Shown: piece by piece, positions 11,764 to 24,478 of the stretch
How the letters are laid out: each line of letters begins with the position of its first letter
How positions within the stretch are numbered: position 1 is the stretch's first letter
Source of the DNA: Piper betle
Taxonomy: Eukaryota; Streptophyta; Magnoliopsida; Piperales; Piperaceae
Reading direction: 5' to 3'
DNA: 64,000 nt
Assembly: GCA_033002965.1 (NCBI GenBank)
Contig: JAURVB010012328.1
Location: 124,001-188,000 of the forward strand
Notes under the pieces: model-generated
What the model was told of the DNA's origin: nothing
The model's input: only the letters and a program-made list of their open reading frames with translations
Databases searched by the model: none
Program-made: the position numbers and the translations under genes

Positions 11764-12170
11764 GTGATGAATGTCGTTGTTGTTGTGTCTGTTGTACTAT
11801 CGATTGGATCAATTGCTCCATCAAATCCTACCATGGTGACACCGACACAAGCTCAAGGGAAGATGTTTACAGCTACTATTGTTGATGCTTTGGTGGAGAC
11901 TGAAGTTGTTGCAAGTATACTTCTTGTTGGATCTAAACTGACTTTTATGTTGTTTGATTTTGAGTGTATACATTCTTTTATTTCGTCTGAATTTATTAAT
12001 AGAGTGGGATTAGAAGTGGTGAGTATAAGACATTCTTTGTTAATAACCACTCCTACTAGTCTTGTATCCACTGTGGGTCTATATGCACGAGGGGTCACTC
12101 TTAATATCCAACAGTGCTCTTTTGTAGTCAATCTCTTTGTGTTCCAGATGGTTGTTTGATGTGATTTTTT
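11764..12170 (+). pseudogene. Tekay-like aspartic protease, active site lost
   Basis: Reading from 11,764, the segment LTFMLFDFECIHSFISSEFI corresponds to the retropepsin core usually reading LFDSGASHSFIS. The catalytic D-S-G triad is D-F-E, so it cannot act as an aspartic protease. Downstream residues (ITTPTSLV, GLYARGVTLNI) follow the family. The start codon is only a convenience: in the element it is part of the gag-pol frame. Confidence 0.75.
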
Positions 12171-12419
12171 ACATGGATTGGATGTCAGAGAATGGAACGC
12201 TGATTGATTGTTAGAAGAAGAATGTATATTTTAGAAAGGGTAGACAACATTGTACTTTTCAAGGGCAAGGAAGGGACAGTTCATCAGGATTTATGGATTA
12301 TCACAAAATTCTAAAGTATATAGATCAAGGATATGGAGTGATCATGGTTGCCTTGATGTATATCAACAAAGAGAAACCGAGGGTATCATTTATTCCAATT
12401 GTTCGTGAATTTTAGGATG

Positions 12420-13354
12420 CATTTTTGGAAGTTATTATGTTGCCACCAGAACGAGATATAGATCTTACCATTGATCTCTTACCTGAGACGGCTCTAACTT
12501 TAAAAGCTCTATATCACATGCCACTACCCGAATTACAAGAGTTGAGGACTCACTTGCAGGCTTTGTTGGATCAAGGATTTATTTGGACTAGTGTGTCACC
12601 ATGGGGAACTCTGGTTTTTTTGTGTGAAGAAAAAGATGGGAGCATGAAGATGTGCATTGATTATAGGATGCTTAATCAGATGACTATTAAAAACAATTAT
12701 CCTCTTCCTCGTATCGATGACTTGTTTGACCAATTGTTCTTAACTGTGGTATTTTCGAAGATTGATTTGAGATCAGGGTATCATCAACTAAGGATTAGAG
12801 CTAAAGATGTGTTAAAGATAGCATTTAGAACTTGTTATGGACATTATGAATTTTTGGTGTTGCCTTTTGGGTTGACTAATGCTCCCATTTATAGATTTAA
12901 TGAAAAGAGTATTTAGATCATATTTGGATCAATTTGTCATTACCTTTATTGATAGCATCTTGATATATTCTTCTTCAGAGAAGGGCATGAGCAATATTTG
13001 AGAATTATTCTGCAAACCTTGAGAGATCCCAAATTGTACGCAAAGTTCTCAAAGTGTAGTTTTTGGCTTAAGGATATATATTTTTTGGGTCAAGTTATTT
13101 ATGCTGCAGGAATTATTGTAGATCCGGCTAAGATTGAAGCTATTTAGAAGTGGGGGCCACCAAAGACTGTCGCTGAAATTTGAAGTTTCTTAAGTTTAGT
13201 TGGATACTATAGAAAATTTATCTTAAGGTTTTCCACTATTGCAGCTTCTTTTACTAAATTAACTACAAAGTAAGAAAAATTATCTATACTGATGATTGCC
13301 AGCAAAGTTTTCAAACTTTGAAGGAGAAATTGACTTCAACACCTATGCTATCAT
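12420..13354 (+). pseudogene. Tekay-like reverse transcriptase, left part
   Basis: From 12,425 a 160-residue open segment shows the gypsy RT order: [14 protein letters not shown], a [16 protein letters not shown] segment, [48 protein letters not shown] and [16 protein letters not shown] frameshift near 12,890 moves the frame to [17 protein letters not shown]. The catalytic FIDD box reads FIDS at 12,945-12,956, losing the second aspartate. The connection domain follows with stops (PAKIEAI stop KWGPPKTVAEI stop) and ends at the insertion point within LSL. Confidence 0.85.
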
Positions 13355-13359
13355 TATTC

Positions 13360-16300
13360 GGTTGGATACTATAAAACCTGGGTTTTTTGCCAGATGGTTT
13401 TAATTTTGGTTCAGTCATGACCCAGATCGAGTTGCTTAATCAGCTATTTTGCCTGGTATTTATGTATGGTATCTAGGTATGTATGAGTTGTCCGGCCGTA
13501 GCCTTCTTCAGCACTCAGTATGCCTGTTTGGATGTGGCGCACCTAGTTTTTTTTTGTTTGTATTTGGTCCAATTTAATCGTATATAGTTAGATGTTAGGA
13601 CCATGTCCCTCTAGTGTCTTTTGTGTGTTTGATAACCTCTCAAACCATCCTAACCCCTTTTGGGACCTGCAGTGCAATTCCTGAGGTGGACCCAATTTCT
13701 TTAGGGTTAAACCCTAAGTTTTTGGGTTTGGAGATAACCCAACCCATACCTCTTTTAGCTAACCCAATGCATACTTCTTTACCTAACCCAACCCATTCAT
13801 CTATAAGTATGGCACCCATACCCCTATAGGTATGACACCCATACCTCTATAGGCATGACACCTATACCACTATGACATCACCAAGCCAACCCATACTTCT
13901 TTAGGTATGGTACCCATACCTATGACATCACCAAACCAACCACCCTTCTTCTATAAAATCCACACCTTCCCTTACCTTTTCACCATTTCTCCTTCCCTCC
14001 ACACGTACAACCACTTTCTTCTACTCTCCTTGGCCTTCTTCTTCCTCCTTAGAGCTCTAAGCAACCCCCTACACGTTCCTAGCATCCTTGGGTGGTAGGC
14101 TTTGATGTTGGATGCCTCAAAAGGCCTCCCCTTGGTCTTCACTCATTAGCATCAGGTCTGGGCTGCCACTGTTTCTCATTTTTTTATGTGTATTGCTCAT
14201 ATGATTTATGAATTTATTTTTATAACATTTTTATCATGTATATCATAATGTTAGGAGAAGTTTAAGTACACATTCATCTAATTTGGATGTGTAAATAAAT
14301 AGATATGATTTTAACAATGCATGAAGATCACTGATATGCACCATTTCAGTATAAATACCATATCTTGCCATCCTGATGTTATATTTATTGGATTCTTCTT
14401 TTTTTTTAACTCAAAACATATAGATGTACAACTTTTATGTTTGGTTTTTTACCTTCCATGCCATAGAATTTTCATTTATGGGGGTAAAAACTAAGGAAAG
14501 GTGGCGACTTGGACCGTGATAGTATTATAAGCTTCCTTTCTCCAATTTTTACTCTCAGACCTTGTAGGATCTATTAATGCACAATATGCCATATTTTTAA
14601 TGGTACTTTTATGAGTTCTTAGTAAAATTTTAGTCCAAATATAACCACTAAATAATCATGAACATAACCCCATAAGTACGCCTTGTATTTCCATGTGTTT
14701 ATGGCTTTGAGCATAATCTGTGATTGTGTGATATTTTAAGCCATGAATTTTAAACTAATAAAATCTTGTAAAATTATATGATACCTCATTAATTATCTAC
14801 TTGAAATATGTAAATTTTAGGAATGGTTAAAAATCATCTAGATATTTTTTAGAAGTATTACCAGGACAAACTAAAGATACACGGTTTCACTCCAGTTGTA
14901 AATTACCTTTAAATATGTTAACAGTGTTGGATTTCACTAAAACTAGGTCCAATCCTCACCATATGTCTCAGTAGCACCGTGACCAATTTTGGGGCCATTT
15001 GCATAGGTTCCCAATTTTATTTGTAAATTTTAAATATGTTAAGGTCCAGATAGCTCTAGAAATAGCCCATCTGGTGACCTAACTTGTAAAATCCACTTAA
15101 GCTCTTTTACAAAGTAAATTTGGCCTATCTCTTACTAGGGTCAAGCTACATGTGTTAGCTAACTACGCCCACTGACCCAACCCCATTTGTAGTCGTCTAG
15201 CCTATGAACCAATAGTTAAAAAATTGGTACATAGCACAGGAACACTGTTCCAACCCTTAGGGCCGAGATTAATGGGCTTTGTTCCCCTTGATTGGCCCAT
15301 GAGTCAGCCATGATGGAATTTACTAATTAACCTTAGAATGTAAGGGACAACCCATCCAAATTTTAGCCCTTTTGGACATTGTTAAGCTCATCCAAAAAAT
15401 CGTCTGATAAGCCCATTCAATTAAAAACAATTGAATTGATTAAAACCCACTAAGTGAACATGAAACCAAAACCTTAATTAAGTTACCTAATAAGGTTTAA
15501 TAATTTACTTAAGACTTAGTTAATAAAATTAAGTAATGTTAAGTGTTGAGCTTGTGTGGAGGCTTTGCCTCGTTTTATGTGCCGATGTGACCTGATTCTT
15601 ATTCAATTCCATCTCCATGCTAGGTATCACGAGTGAGTTCACCGACTAGAATACGAAGTTCTACTCATCCAGGTTCATAGGACTTTTTTGCTTCACCCAT
15701 ATATTTGGCTTTTTAGTGACACATTTAATCCTGTTTTAAACGATAGGATTGTGTCGGCGGCACTTTTATTGAATCCCTCCGATACCGGGCCATTGAGCTG
15801 CATTTTATTGTATATTTAATAAAACAAAAGGATGAGATCCCTTGTTGGTTTTCGAACTGAAGCTCCAAAAATGTATGATACAAGCCTCTTCCCTAAGCCT
15901 ATTATATAAGTATATGACTTTTTACGGATTTCATGAATAAGAAAGTGAGCAGTATAGAGATATATAAATTACACTAGTACCCCCTTCTACCCTTAAGTGG
16001 CGCAATTTATGTAAGGAACTACGAATACAATGCATTTCTGAAAATTGTGGTGGGTTGATATATGGGAGATGTGGGGCGTAAGCGATATATGTATATTTTA
16101 TATGTTTGTAAGATGTCTCTTTGTAGGCAATTATGGTATGATATGTAGCCGCATTGGCCTTTGCTTACCACCCTGTATGATTTAGGAAGTTTCTATCACT
16201 TTTCCGTGGGTGTTTAGATACCCATTTTCCAGTAATACTATATTCCTAGTCTCTACAGGACCAGTAATTAATTGCTGACATTTTTCTTTAATATATGTAG

Positions 16301-17234
16301 GTGTTTTATCTTTTTGACTGGCGTAGGTGGATGGATCAAATGGCTCATGGCGGGGGTATTTCATCTTGTATTTGTGTTAATTATCGAATTGATGTAATAT
16401 GAAATTGAGATGTACTGTGTTATGGGAATAAGCCCTAAGTTGTATAAACTTGTATGATTTGGGATAAGTCAATTCATTATTGTTGTGCACGTGTGTTTTG
16501 TATATCATTATATTATTATTGTGGTGCAGACACACTTTGGGCACTCTAACTATCGTTAGCAAGGTATAAGCCTTAAAGTCCTAGAACATGATGAGGAGCT
16601 TACCAGCTACGCGAAATATATTTTTTGTAGCTGTGTGAGTGTGTAGTAAAGAAATATGCGTAGGAGGAGCATCTAGTTTGCACTGCTTGAAGACCCATGT
16701 GAAGTCTGAGTGTTAGGGTTTGATGCCTTGGCATCCGATGATGCTATGTTTAATTATTTTATTTTTTTGCACATGTTGGGTATGTGGAACAGGTAACCAC
16801 GACCCTTGTTCAAATTCTCTGCATCCATCCGCTTGTAAGAAATTAAGAAATGTAACGAATCATTTAAATTAAGTGGTAAGAAAAGGTTCATGTCACAACA
16901 TGCAACCTCAAGACTGTAACTGGGGTGCGCCTCTTCTATAGTTGAGAGTGATCAGTATCATTTTTAAAAGTCACTGCTCGTAGTCGTAAGGGAGGTTTTG
17001 CCTCTATTGTGGCTAGGGGTGATCATATAGAATCCTTAAGTTTATGAGTCTCTCTATGCTAGTATGAATCAGCATACATATATGATAAAACCATGTAAGG
17101 TTGCCCGTCTTAAACCTCCTCAAGGGTTGAGATCCGCTTCCGTAAAGTTTGTACAAAACTAGTCCAATGAATAGTTTTCCAAATTATAACATAGCACGTT
17201 GGTCTGCCCTTATACAAAAAAATGGGGTGTTACA
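13360..17234 (+). mobile_element. LTR-type insertion in Tekay pol (3.9 kb, probable solo LTR, F-related)
   Basis: Perfect 5-bp TSDs TATTC flank it (13,355-13,359 and 17,235-17,239), and the RNase H frame resumes immediately after. It ends in GGGGTGTTACA; its start reads GGTTGG where TG is expected. From 15,700 to 16,370 it carries the same modules as other LTRs here: GGATGAGATCCC at about 15,830, CCTATTATATAAG at about 15,900, and GACCAGTAATTAATTGCTGAC..ATATGTAGGT at 16,260-16,300. Its right part aligns with 25,740-26,598. No PBS or coding domain was recognised in 3.9 kb, so a solo LTR is likeliest. Confidence 0.7.
13735..13940. repeat. Degenerate minisatellite in the F-related LTR
   Basis: Motifs AACCCAACCCATAC, CTATAGGTATGACACCCATAC and variants recur irregularly with a spacing of roughly 25-30 bp. 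Each unit contains a short inverted repeat (GGTATG / CATACC). The flanking TTTAGGGTTAAACCCTAAG resembles two opposed telomere units but is not an array. Confidence 0.6.
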
Positions 17235-17239
17235 TATTC

Positions 17240-17635
17240 AAAGATTTTGTGGTATATATCGAAGCATCAAGAGTCGGATTAGGACATGTACTCATGCAGA
17301 GAGACAATATTATTGCTTATGCGTCGATTAAGTTAAATCCACATGAAAAGAATTATCCAACTCGTGATTTGGAGTTAGTCAAGGTGATTCATGCATTGAA
17401 ACCTTGGAGTCATTATTTGTATGGAACTCCATTCAAGTTAATGACTGGCCATCAAAGTTTGAAGTATATATGTACCCTAAAAGACTTAAACAATAGGCAA
17501 AGGAGAAGGTTTGAATTTTTGGCTAATTAGGATGTTAAGCTAGATTATCATGAAGGAAAGGCTAATATGGTGACTGATGCTTTGAGTCGTTATGCAACAT
17601 CGCTCAGAGATCGAGATATTGTAATCATGATGGCT
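17240..17635 (+). pseudogene. Tekay-like RNase H
   Basis: It resumes right after the [71 protein letters not shown], then after a stop VKLDYHEGKANMVTDALSR. The order and spacing are those of gypsy RNase H. Two of the catalytic acids are changed: YTDAS reads YIEAS and TDHQSL reads TGHQSL. So the enzyme would be inactive even without the stop. Confidence 0.85.
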
Positions 17636-17639
17636 TGAT

Positions 17640-18966
17640 TGACAATAAGATCTAGTGTAATTAGTAGAGTCAAGTTGGTACAAGAAAGAGATGTGTTGCC
17701 AAATCAGTGGATCTTTATGCAAGCTTATCCATGATTTTTTAAAAGTGATGATGGATTATTTCTATTGAATAACTGACTTTATGTTCCTCAAGTTCTAGAT
17801 TTTCCTGATCTCTGTAGTGTTATCCTTTTCGAATTGCATGCTTGTAAAAGTGTTGTGCATCTTGGAGCTACAAAGATGTATTAAGATGTGGAAAGAACAT
17901 ATTGATGGCTAGGTATGGAGAAAGATGCAATTGATTTTGTGCAAAATGTCTAACTTGTCAGGAGATTATGGCAAATCGCATGTGGCTAGGTGGTACTTTG
18001 CAACCTCTACCAATTCTATAATGGAAGTGGGATTGTATTGCCTATGATTTTATCTCTAGCTTACCAGAGACCAAAAATCACCATGAAGCTATTTGGGAAT
18101 CTATTGATAGATTGACAAAATCTACTTATTTTATTCAAATTAAGATGAAGTTGACATTAGAGAAATTGGTAAGGTTATAAATCTCAGAGATTGTGAGGTA
18201 TCATGGAGTTCTAAGAGAGATAGTGTCGGATCATAATTGAAGATTTACTTCCAAATTTTGGGAAGCATTTCAGGAAGCATTGGGTACTCAATTGTCTTTC
18301 AATACGGCTTTTCATTCACAAACTGATAGACAATCTGAACTTACTATTTAGACTTTAGAGGACTTGCTTAGAGTGTGCATGTTAGATTTTGATAGTAGTT
18401 GGGAGGAATACCTACCTTTGGTAGAGTTTTCTTATAATAATAGTTACCAAGCAAATATTGGTATGACACTATTTGAGGCATTGTATGGAAGATCTTGCAG
18501 ATTACCGTCTTGTTGGATTGAGGGTAGTGAACCTATGGTGGTTGGACCAGATATAGTTCAACAATGTCAAGAAGTTTTTGCTCAATTAAGGAAAAGAATA
18601 AAAGCAGCTCAAGATCAACAAAAGTCCTATGCTGGTTTGAGACGTCAAGGACTCAAATTTAAGGTTAATGATCTTGTGTTCCTAAGGTGTCACCTTCAAA
18701 ACAAAACATAAAATTTGGGAAGATGGGAAAGCTTAGCCCGAGTATATTGGACCATTTCCTATTTTGAAGCGGGTTGGTGAGGTAGCTTATGAGTTAGCTC
18801 TGCCTCCACATTTGTCAACAGTTCATCTAGTATTTCATATTTATATGCTAAGGAGGTATATTTTAGATCTATCTTATACTATTAGTTATAAGGAGATTGA
18901 GTTGTAGCCTAACTTGTTATATAAAGAGTAAGCATTGTGTATTCTTGACTGTTAGAAAAAGAAGCT
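17640..18966 (+). pseudogene. Tekay-like integrase and start of the C-terminal tail
   Basis: The zinc-binding HHCC region is visible near 17,830-17,960 (LHACKSVVHLGATKMY, then a C..C pair). The catalytic core follows with many stops, including WESIDRLTKS and RFTSKFWEAFQEALGTQLSF. A clean 115-residue stretch (18,364-18,711) contains DFDSSWEEYLPLVEFSYNNS, ALYGRSCRLPSCW and QQKSYAGLRRQ. The tail after 18,720 (VGEVAYELALPPHLS) runs into the R1 insertion at 18,966. Confidence 0.85.
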
Positions 18967-19410
18967 TCTAACGACCCACCTGAACCAGACCGGGTGTTAC
19001 TTTAAAAATATAGGTAATGTAAATATAACATTCCAGAACATGAATTAAAATACAGCAAATAAGTCTTGCAACATATAACATAAATCATAACGATAAATCA
19101 TGTTCTCTAAAATATAAAATAACTATCTCACAGTCTCGGACCACTTCCCATAGCAACATTTATAACACAAGAGAATAATAAGGATGTCCAATTTTTTTTA
19201 TTATCGATTCACCATACCTAGGTTGGTAAAAGAACCACCAACCACACTTCTATTCTTCAGTCCAATGCTGCTCACCTGTGGAGGCAATTCCACGTTAGTG
19301 ATAAAACCACTAAGCCACATAATTAAATGAAACAAGTCAAAGTAATCCCTTATCATTTCACTCGTTTTTATTATTGTTATTACACAAGGCTTTAGTAATT
19401 ATCTCTCATG

Positions 19411-19725
19411 TCATTCTGAGATTAGTAATTTGTCTCTCAGGTCATTCTGAGATTAGTAAAAGTCGTCTCCCATCTCATTCTGAGATTAGAAATCATCTCC
19501 CAACTCATTCTGAGATTAGGTGGGCTCCCAATTCATTTTCAGATTAGTCATGGTCCCCCAATTCATTTTGAGATTAGTCATGGTATCCCAGTTCATTCTG
19601 AGATTAGAAATTATCTCCCAGCTCATTCTGAGATTATGTGGTCTCCCAATTCATTTTGAGATTAGTCATGGTCTCCCAGTTCATTCTGAGATTAGAAATT
19701 GTCTCCCAGCTCATTCTGAGATTAG
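19411..19725. repeat. 30-bp minisatellite, 11 copies
   Basis: TCATTYTGAGATTA recurs at 19,411, 19,442, 19,475, 19,505, 19,533, 19,563, 19,593, 19,623, 19,651, 19,681 and 19,711 (the fifth reads TCATTTTCAGATTA), separated by CTCCCA-type spacers. The periodic open frames here (FILRL repeats) are a by-product of a unit length divisible by three. Confidence 0.95.
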
Positions 19726-19739
19726 TGCCGACAAGGCTA

Positions 19740-19847
19740 CTGGTTTGGGAAAATACAACATTTCACATAGTTATACCAGTTTGGGGAAATACAACATTTA
19801 ATATAATTATACCAGTTTGGGAAAATACAACATTTCAAATAATTATA
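19740..19847. repeat. 36-bp tandem repeat, 3 copies
   Basis: CCAGTTTGGGAAAATACAAC..TAATTATA starts at about 19,740, 19,776 and 19,812 with few differences. It follows the 30-bp minisatellite directly. Confidence 0.9.
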
Positions 19848-19962
19848 CGAACTTCGATATTTCAAACTCGCAGCTGCGACCAATGATCCTAAACTGAACG
19901 AGATTATAAAATTATACTTATAATTTTATTCGAGTATAAATGCATGCAACTAAATGTCTAAT

Positions 19963-22700
19963 ATATATATATATATATATGTTCGGGTGTGGGATCGTCC
20001 CCCCCTCGAATCGGGTTCTTGTGTGTGATTCGGGCTTGAAGGTTTGGTGGGACCGAGGTGCCCTTGCCGCGCAAAGAGATAGTGTGTTGAAAATAGAAAA
20101 TGTTACAAATAGTAAAATGACACATAGGAAATTTTTTACGCGGTTCCTTAGGGTTCAATTTGAATCCCTAAGTCAGTCCACGGTGAGATTAGCACTCACA
20201 ATCCACTATTTCTCCTTTGATTTTTACAAGTTACACAAACAATGAATTTTTGCCGCCTGTAAATCAATTTGCCTGAGATCTTTGACTCCAATGCCATGGT
20301 TTGTCTCTTTTCACTTTTTAAATCTTTAAAATAATCCCACCATTGCGTCCGGAGCGTCCAAAAATGGTGGGATACCAAGTTTCGCCTTGATTCGAGGTCG
20401 GGAAGGCCTTCAAATTATTTTCGGAGTGTTAATGGACTGAACAGGGCCAATTTGGGTTGGTTCAGTACAAATAAAAACTGGACCGTACCAGGTGGCGTGC
20501 GTCGGCTTCCCTTTTTTCTGTGTGCGCCGGTCTACGGGTAGTGTACAGTACACCAACTCCAATCCGGGTCGCGGTTTCGTAACTGGTCACAGTCTGGCTT
20601 CACGAACGCGGACTAGGAAGAAGGATTTGGTCTCGGACATGACAAAAGCGGATGCGGTCAACAGTAAATGGGTCCAACAACCCGGCTGCAACAGCGGTGC
20701 AATGGTGGTTTTGGTGGCTTCGGCGGTAGCTTTTCCGGTAGCTGAAGGTGGCGGAGATTGCTGAGAACTATAGATCATAGAATGGTGAAGATCTTGGCTG
20801 TGCTCCGACGGTTAGCAGCGGCTCTGGTCAGTCGGTCGAATGCCGGAAAGTTACACTTTTCTGCAATTTTGTGCTACGCTGGTCACTTCTCGATTTTTTC
20901 CGGTGACCTCAGCGATGAACTCTGGCGGCTCTTGGCTTGGGTTTGTAGATCACTTCTCCACCTTCACTTGATCACAACGGAAGGTCTGGGAACGACTGGC
21001 ACTGGTCGGAAAAAATTCAAGAAATCCGGTGTTTGCTATTCTGTTTTCTGCTTTTCTGGCCAGCAACTTCCTCGCTTCCCGATTTTTCCCGGTGGCTACA
21101 ACGACGATCTTTGGCGAAACTCAGTTTGGGTTTCTAGACCACTCCTCCGTCTTCATGTTTCACCTCACGGCGACACTAGGAACGACCGGTGTTGGTCGGA
21201 AAAAATTAGCGAAATCAGACCTTCGCTGCTCTGTTTTCTGCTTTTCCGGCCAGCAACTTCCTCGCTTCCCAATTTTTCCCGGCAGCTACGGCGACAAACT
21301 CCGGCGAATCTCAGTTTGGGTTTGTAGATCGCTTCTCCGCCTTCACTCTAAACCTCGCGACAGGGCCAGGAACAAGCGGAACTGGTCGAAAAAAATTTGT
21401 AAATCCGACCTTCACTGCTCTGTTTTCTGCTTTTCTGGCCAACAACTTCCTCGCTTCCCAATTTTTCTTGGAGACCTCGGTGGCGAGCTCCGGTGGATCT
21501 CAGTTTGGGTTTGTAGATCACTTCTTCGCCTTCACTTTGAACCTCACAACGGGGCCGGGAACAACCAGAACTGGTCGGAAAAATTGGCAAAATCCAACCT
21601 TCACTGCTCTATTTTCCTCCTTTTCCAATCGGCAGCTTGCTGGCAGAATTCTGGCGACAGCAGGAGTCTCTGGCGGAAAATCTGGGGGGTGCTTTGTCGG
21701 GGGCACTCTGAGCTCCAAGCAGATGGTCTTGTACTGATCTAATAAGGTCGAGGTTGTCCGGGAAAGTCACCGGAAAATTGGACGCCAAACCTGCAAAACA
21801 AAGATGCTATCATGTTCTTTGTTGTCAGCAGGAATGTGACAGGGCTCTGGTGGGCTCTGATATTTTGCGGCTCAGAACTTCCTGGCAAGGGCAAACATCA
21901 ACCGGCAAGGCTTCAATGTACTCTGGCAGCAACACTTCATTCTTTTTCACGGTGGTATAGCCAAGGAAGCCAGACTCTAATAGCAAGGCAGGAAGTTAGG
22001 AACGTGACTCCAAGGGGACTCCTTGGCTTTGCATCTGTAGGTAGCAGCAATGGCACTTGGCAGCGACTCTACCTTTAAGGTGGCAAGGATCTCAATTCCA
22101 GGGATACTGCTTCAAAGCTCCACCTTTCTTCTTCGTCGCAATGACCCAGTGGCAAAACTTTGGTGAACAACAGAACCTTTCTTTGGCTCCCTCACGGACA
22201 GCACGTCAGCAACACAACTCCTTCACCGGTGGCTCTGGCAAGTGGAAAGTTTGGATCTTGGGCAAGGATTCATGGCCATGACAGGGGTAGTGATCGATTG
22301 GGTGTTGGCGAGGGTCACCGAAGCATCTCCGGTGAGGGGCTCCTCCCTTGGCTTTTCTTCTGTCTGGCAAAATTCTTTTTCTTTAGTGTCCGAGCCCCTG
22401 CTTCAGCAATAACACCCGGCTTTTATAGAATTGAGATAATTCCTAATTGAGAGATTTCCTCTAACGGTTGTAGAACAATGTCTACCTCTTCCTCTCGCAA
22501 TTCTTTCTCTGCTGTTTTGGAACCGTATGACCAATTTTCTTGTAATATGCAGGAAGTCATCCACGTAAGTGGCTGAGTATCGTTACATAATTGAATAAAT
22601 ATTATCCACATAACCGGATATAAATATTTTTTGAATAAATATGTACAAACAATATCATTATTAAAATTTTGACAACATACCATGTAACAATTCAAAAATA
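19963..22700. mobile_element. Nested non-coding insertion in the R1 LTR (ends approximate)
   Basis: R1 homology stops after CATGCAACTAAATGTCTAATAT at an (AT)n tract and resumes near 22,700. Inside are TGTTGAAAATAGAAAATG at 20,089, a TTTTTTACGCGGTTCC..GTCAGTCCACGG block and an ATTTTGACAACA end near 22,676. The first two resemble the end region of some plant copia LTRs; this is from memory of the pattern. No RT, gag or transposase frame was found. Most of the interior is explained by the 190-bp array and GC-moderate unique DNA. Confidence 0.5.
20860..21630. repeat. 190-bp tandem array, four units
   Basis: GGTCGGAAAAAA-type landmarks lie at 21,004, 21,194, 21,384 and 21,572 and GATTTTT/AATTTTT landmarks at 20,892, 21,081, 21,271 and 21,460, a period of 189-190 bp. 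Each unit contains a TTTCTGGCCAGCAACTTCC-like segment and TCAGTTTGGGTTTGTAGATC. A 237-residue open frame (21,029-21,742) is produced by the repetition; 190 is not a multiple of three, so successive units fall in different frames. Confidence 0.9.
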
Positions 22701-24341
22701 TTAAATATTAAATTCTCAACAAATCTAGTGAGATAATAAATTATTCATGTGATATAATCATTTAAGTCCTACTTTACATTTTAAATAAACAAGTATTTAA
22801 TTTTCCTTTGCAGTGATAATTACTTAACCCCAATTTTGATGATTTAGTTTACGGTTATAATTTTTAATCGCTACTATAATTTACAACAATTTAATTAATT
22901 AAGTTATTCAATCAAATTATTTAAAATAATTTGTATTATTTTAATTCATAAATATTATTAATACGATTATTTTAATTTATTCGACTCTATAAAGTTTCAA
23001 ACTTTATTTATTTTCATTATGTTAGTTAGGTTCAACGCAAGTGATTTCTACCCGACTATAGTTTAATAACCTATTTTCTACATTACTAACTCGTTATTAA
23101 AATAATCACTTTATTTACCTAATATTAAATTTAATATAGTAATGGTAAAATATTTATTTTATTAATTACTTACAACCGTCCAATTTAATTTAATCGCTTG
23201 TTGTGCCGAATAATTATTGACCTTTTATCATTACCGTTTTTTTATTACTCGTGGTGAGTTCGTACAATAATTAATTAGTTTAGTAACTTTAATCCATAAC
23301 CTATTAAAATAATTATTTTAAAGATTTAGTACGTGTTCTACTAGTTTTAAGTCGAGTCGGTATCGAGTCAGGTGTTATTTACGAGTTGGTATTATTATTT
23401 AACTCGAGCTATGTCGAGTCAAGCATTATTTACAAGTTTGCCACCCAAGATAATTTTATTTTTCTTCTTCCCCAGCACCATCCCCTATTCCTGGCAGCAG
23501 CCCCCTCCAGCCGCCGCCTGCAATCGTCTCCGGCTACAGTCAATCGTCGCCGCTCAGCCCTACCATGCCGTTGCGGTGTCGCCCCGGCCAACTCCAGCCG
23601 TCTTCTAGCCGCGGCGACGCCTGCATTGCCTGCCTAGCGACATGCTCGCATCGCCAATTGGGTGGTCACCTCGACACCCTTGACCCCCTATCGACCTTCC
23701 CTGGCCAGATTGGAGTCCGTCGCCACCCAGGATGGCCGGATTTCTTCACCCACCGTCGTCGCCTCTATTTTTGTTGTTGTCCTCTGTTTTTGGCCATTTA
23801 CCACCCCAGGCCGGCACCCACACTCGTGAGATCAACCCTACACTAATCGACGAAGAGATTAGGATCATCTTCTGACGTCGGAATGACCGTCGCCACCGAT
23901 TCCCGGCAAAACTTTGCCTGTGCTTGCCCATCTCGCCCAAACAGTGGACTCGTCGGCCAATAGTTGTGTTTAGTTTCTTTCTTGTTGATTTTAAACTTTA
24001 ATCCTCACGATTATAAAGCTTATTATCAAATTAAAATATGCATGCAAGAAAATTAAGAAGAGGGAGATAGGAAGAATAGTTAAGCAAGGAAGAAGGCATG
24101 CCGGTAAGGAAGAGGAGAAAAAATGGGAATGAAGGCTAGGGTGGAGGATGTCCTTCATAAATTAAAATGAAATGATGGCTAGGGTATGTGAAAACACCCG
24201 TATTTCATTTAACTGGGTAATCGGGTAAATAATAAAATATAATAATTAACCAGGTAGAATTAATCGGGTATTGGATATAACACGTTCGGTTCTTCCCGAA
24301 CCGCGTTCGTGTCATTTTTTTTTCACGGTCTTTACAAAGCT

Positions 24342-24473
24342 TCTAAAGAAGGTAGTGAAATTGGTTCGGGTACACTGGGGCTGTAGAGGTGTCGAGGAAT
24401 CCACCTAAGAGTTGGAGGATGATTTGTGGAAGAGTCATCCTAGCTTGTTTGATGATTCGGCTATGGGTTGAGC
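24342..24473 (+). pseudogene. End of the Tekay-like pol (chromodomain-like tail)
   Basis: After removing the R1 insertion, the frame continues KKLLKKVVKLVRVHWG, then GVEESTxELEDDLWKSHPSLFDD, which follows the tail of Tekay/Del integrases (usually LRNK..LVKVLW..EEATWE.EDEM...YP.LF). It has a stop in place of the conserved tryptophan codon (TGG to TAG in the W-E position). The polyprotein ends about 24,472. Confidence 0.8.
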
Positions 24474-24478
24474 TGTAG

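Larger units (their letters stand above)
18967..24336. mobile_element. R1-family LTR-type insertion (5.4 kb) in the Tekay pol tail
   Basis: Perfect TSDs AAGCT flank it (18,962-18,966 and 24,337-24,341), and the pol frame reads through when it is removed. It starts TCTAACGACCCACC (TG expected) and ends GGTCTTTACA. Its segments 19,880-19,980 and 22,700-24,336 align with 85-1,580. A nested insertion separates these segments. No gag or pol was found, so a solo LTR of about 2.7 kb plus the nested insert is the simplest reading. Orientation is uncertain: the two polarity clues disagree. Confidence 0.75.

Noticed and set aside
13700..13735. Telomere-like TTTAGGGTTAAACCCTAAG
   Set aside because: Only two opposed units; not a telomeric or interstitial array.
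19520..19886. Leucine-rich-looking repeat protein (FILRL units)
   Set aside because: A 30-bp DNA minisatellite (ten codons) gives a periodic translation by construction.
21029..21742. 237-codon open frame on the plus strand
   Set aside because: It lies on the 190-bp tandem array; repeats fall in different frames and no domain is recognisable.
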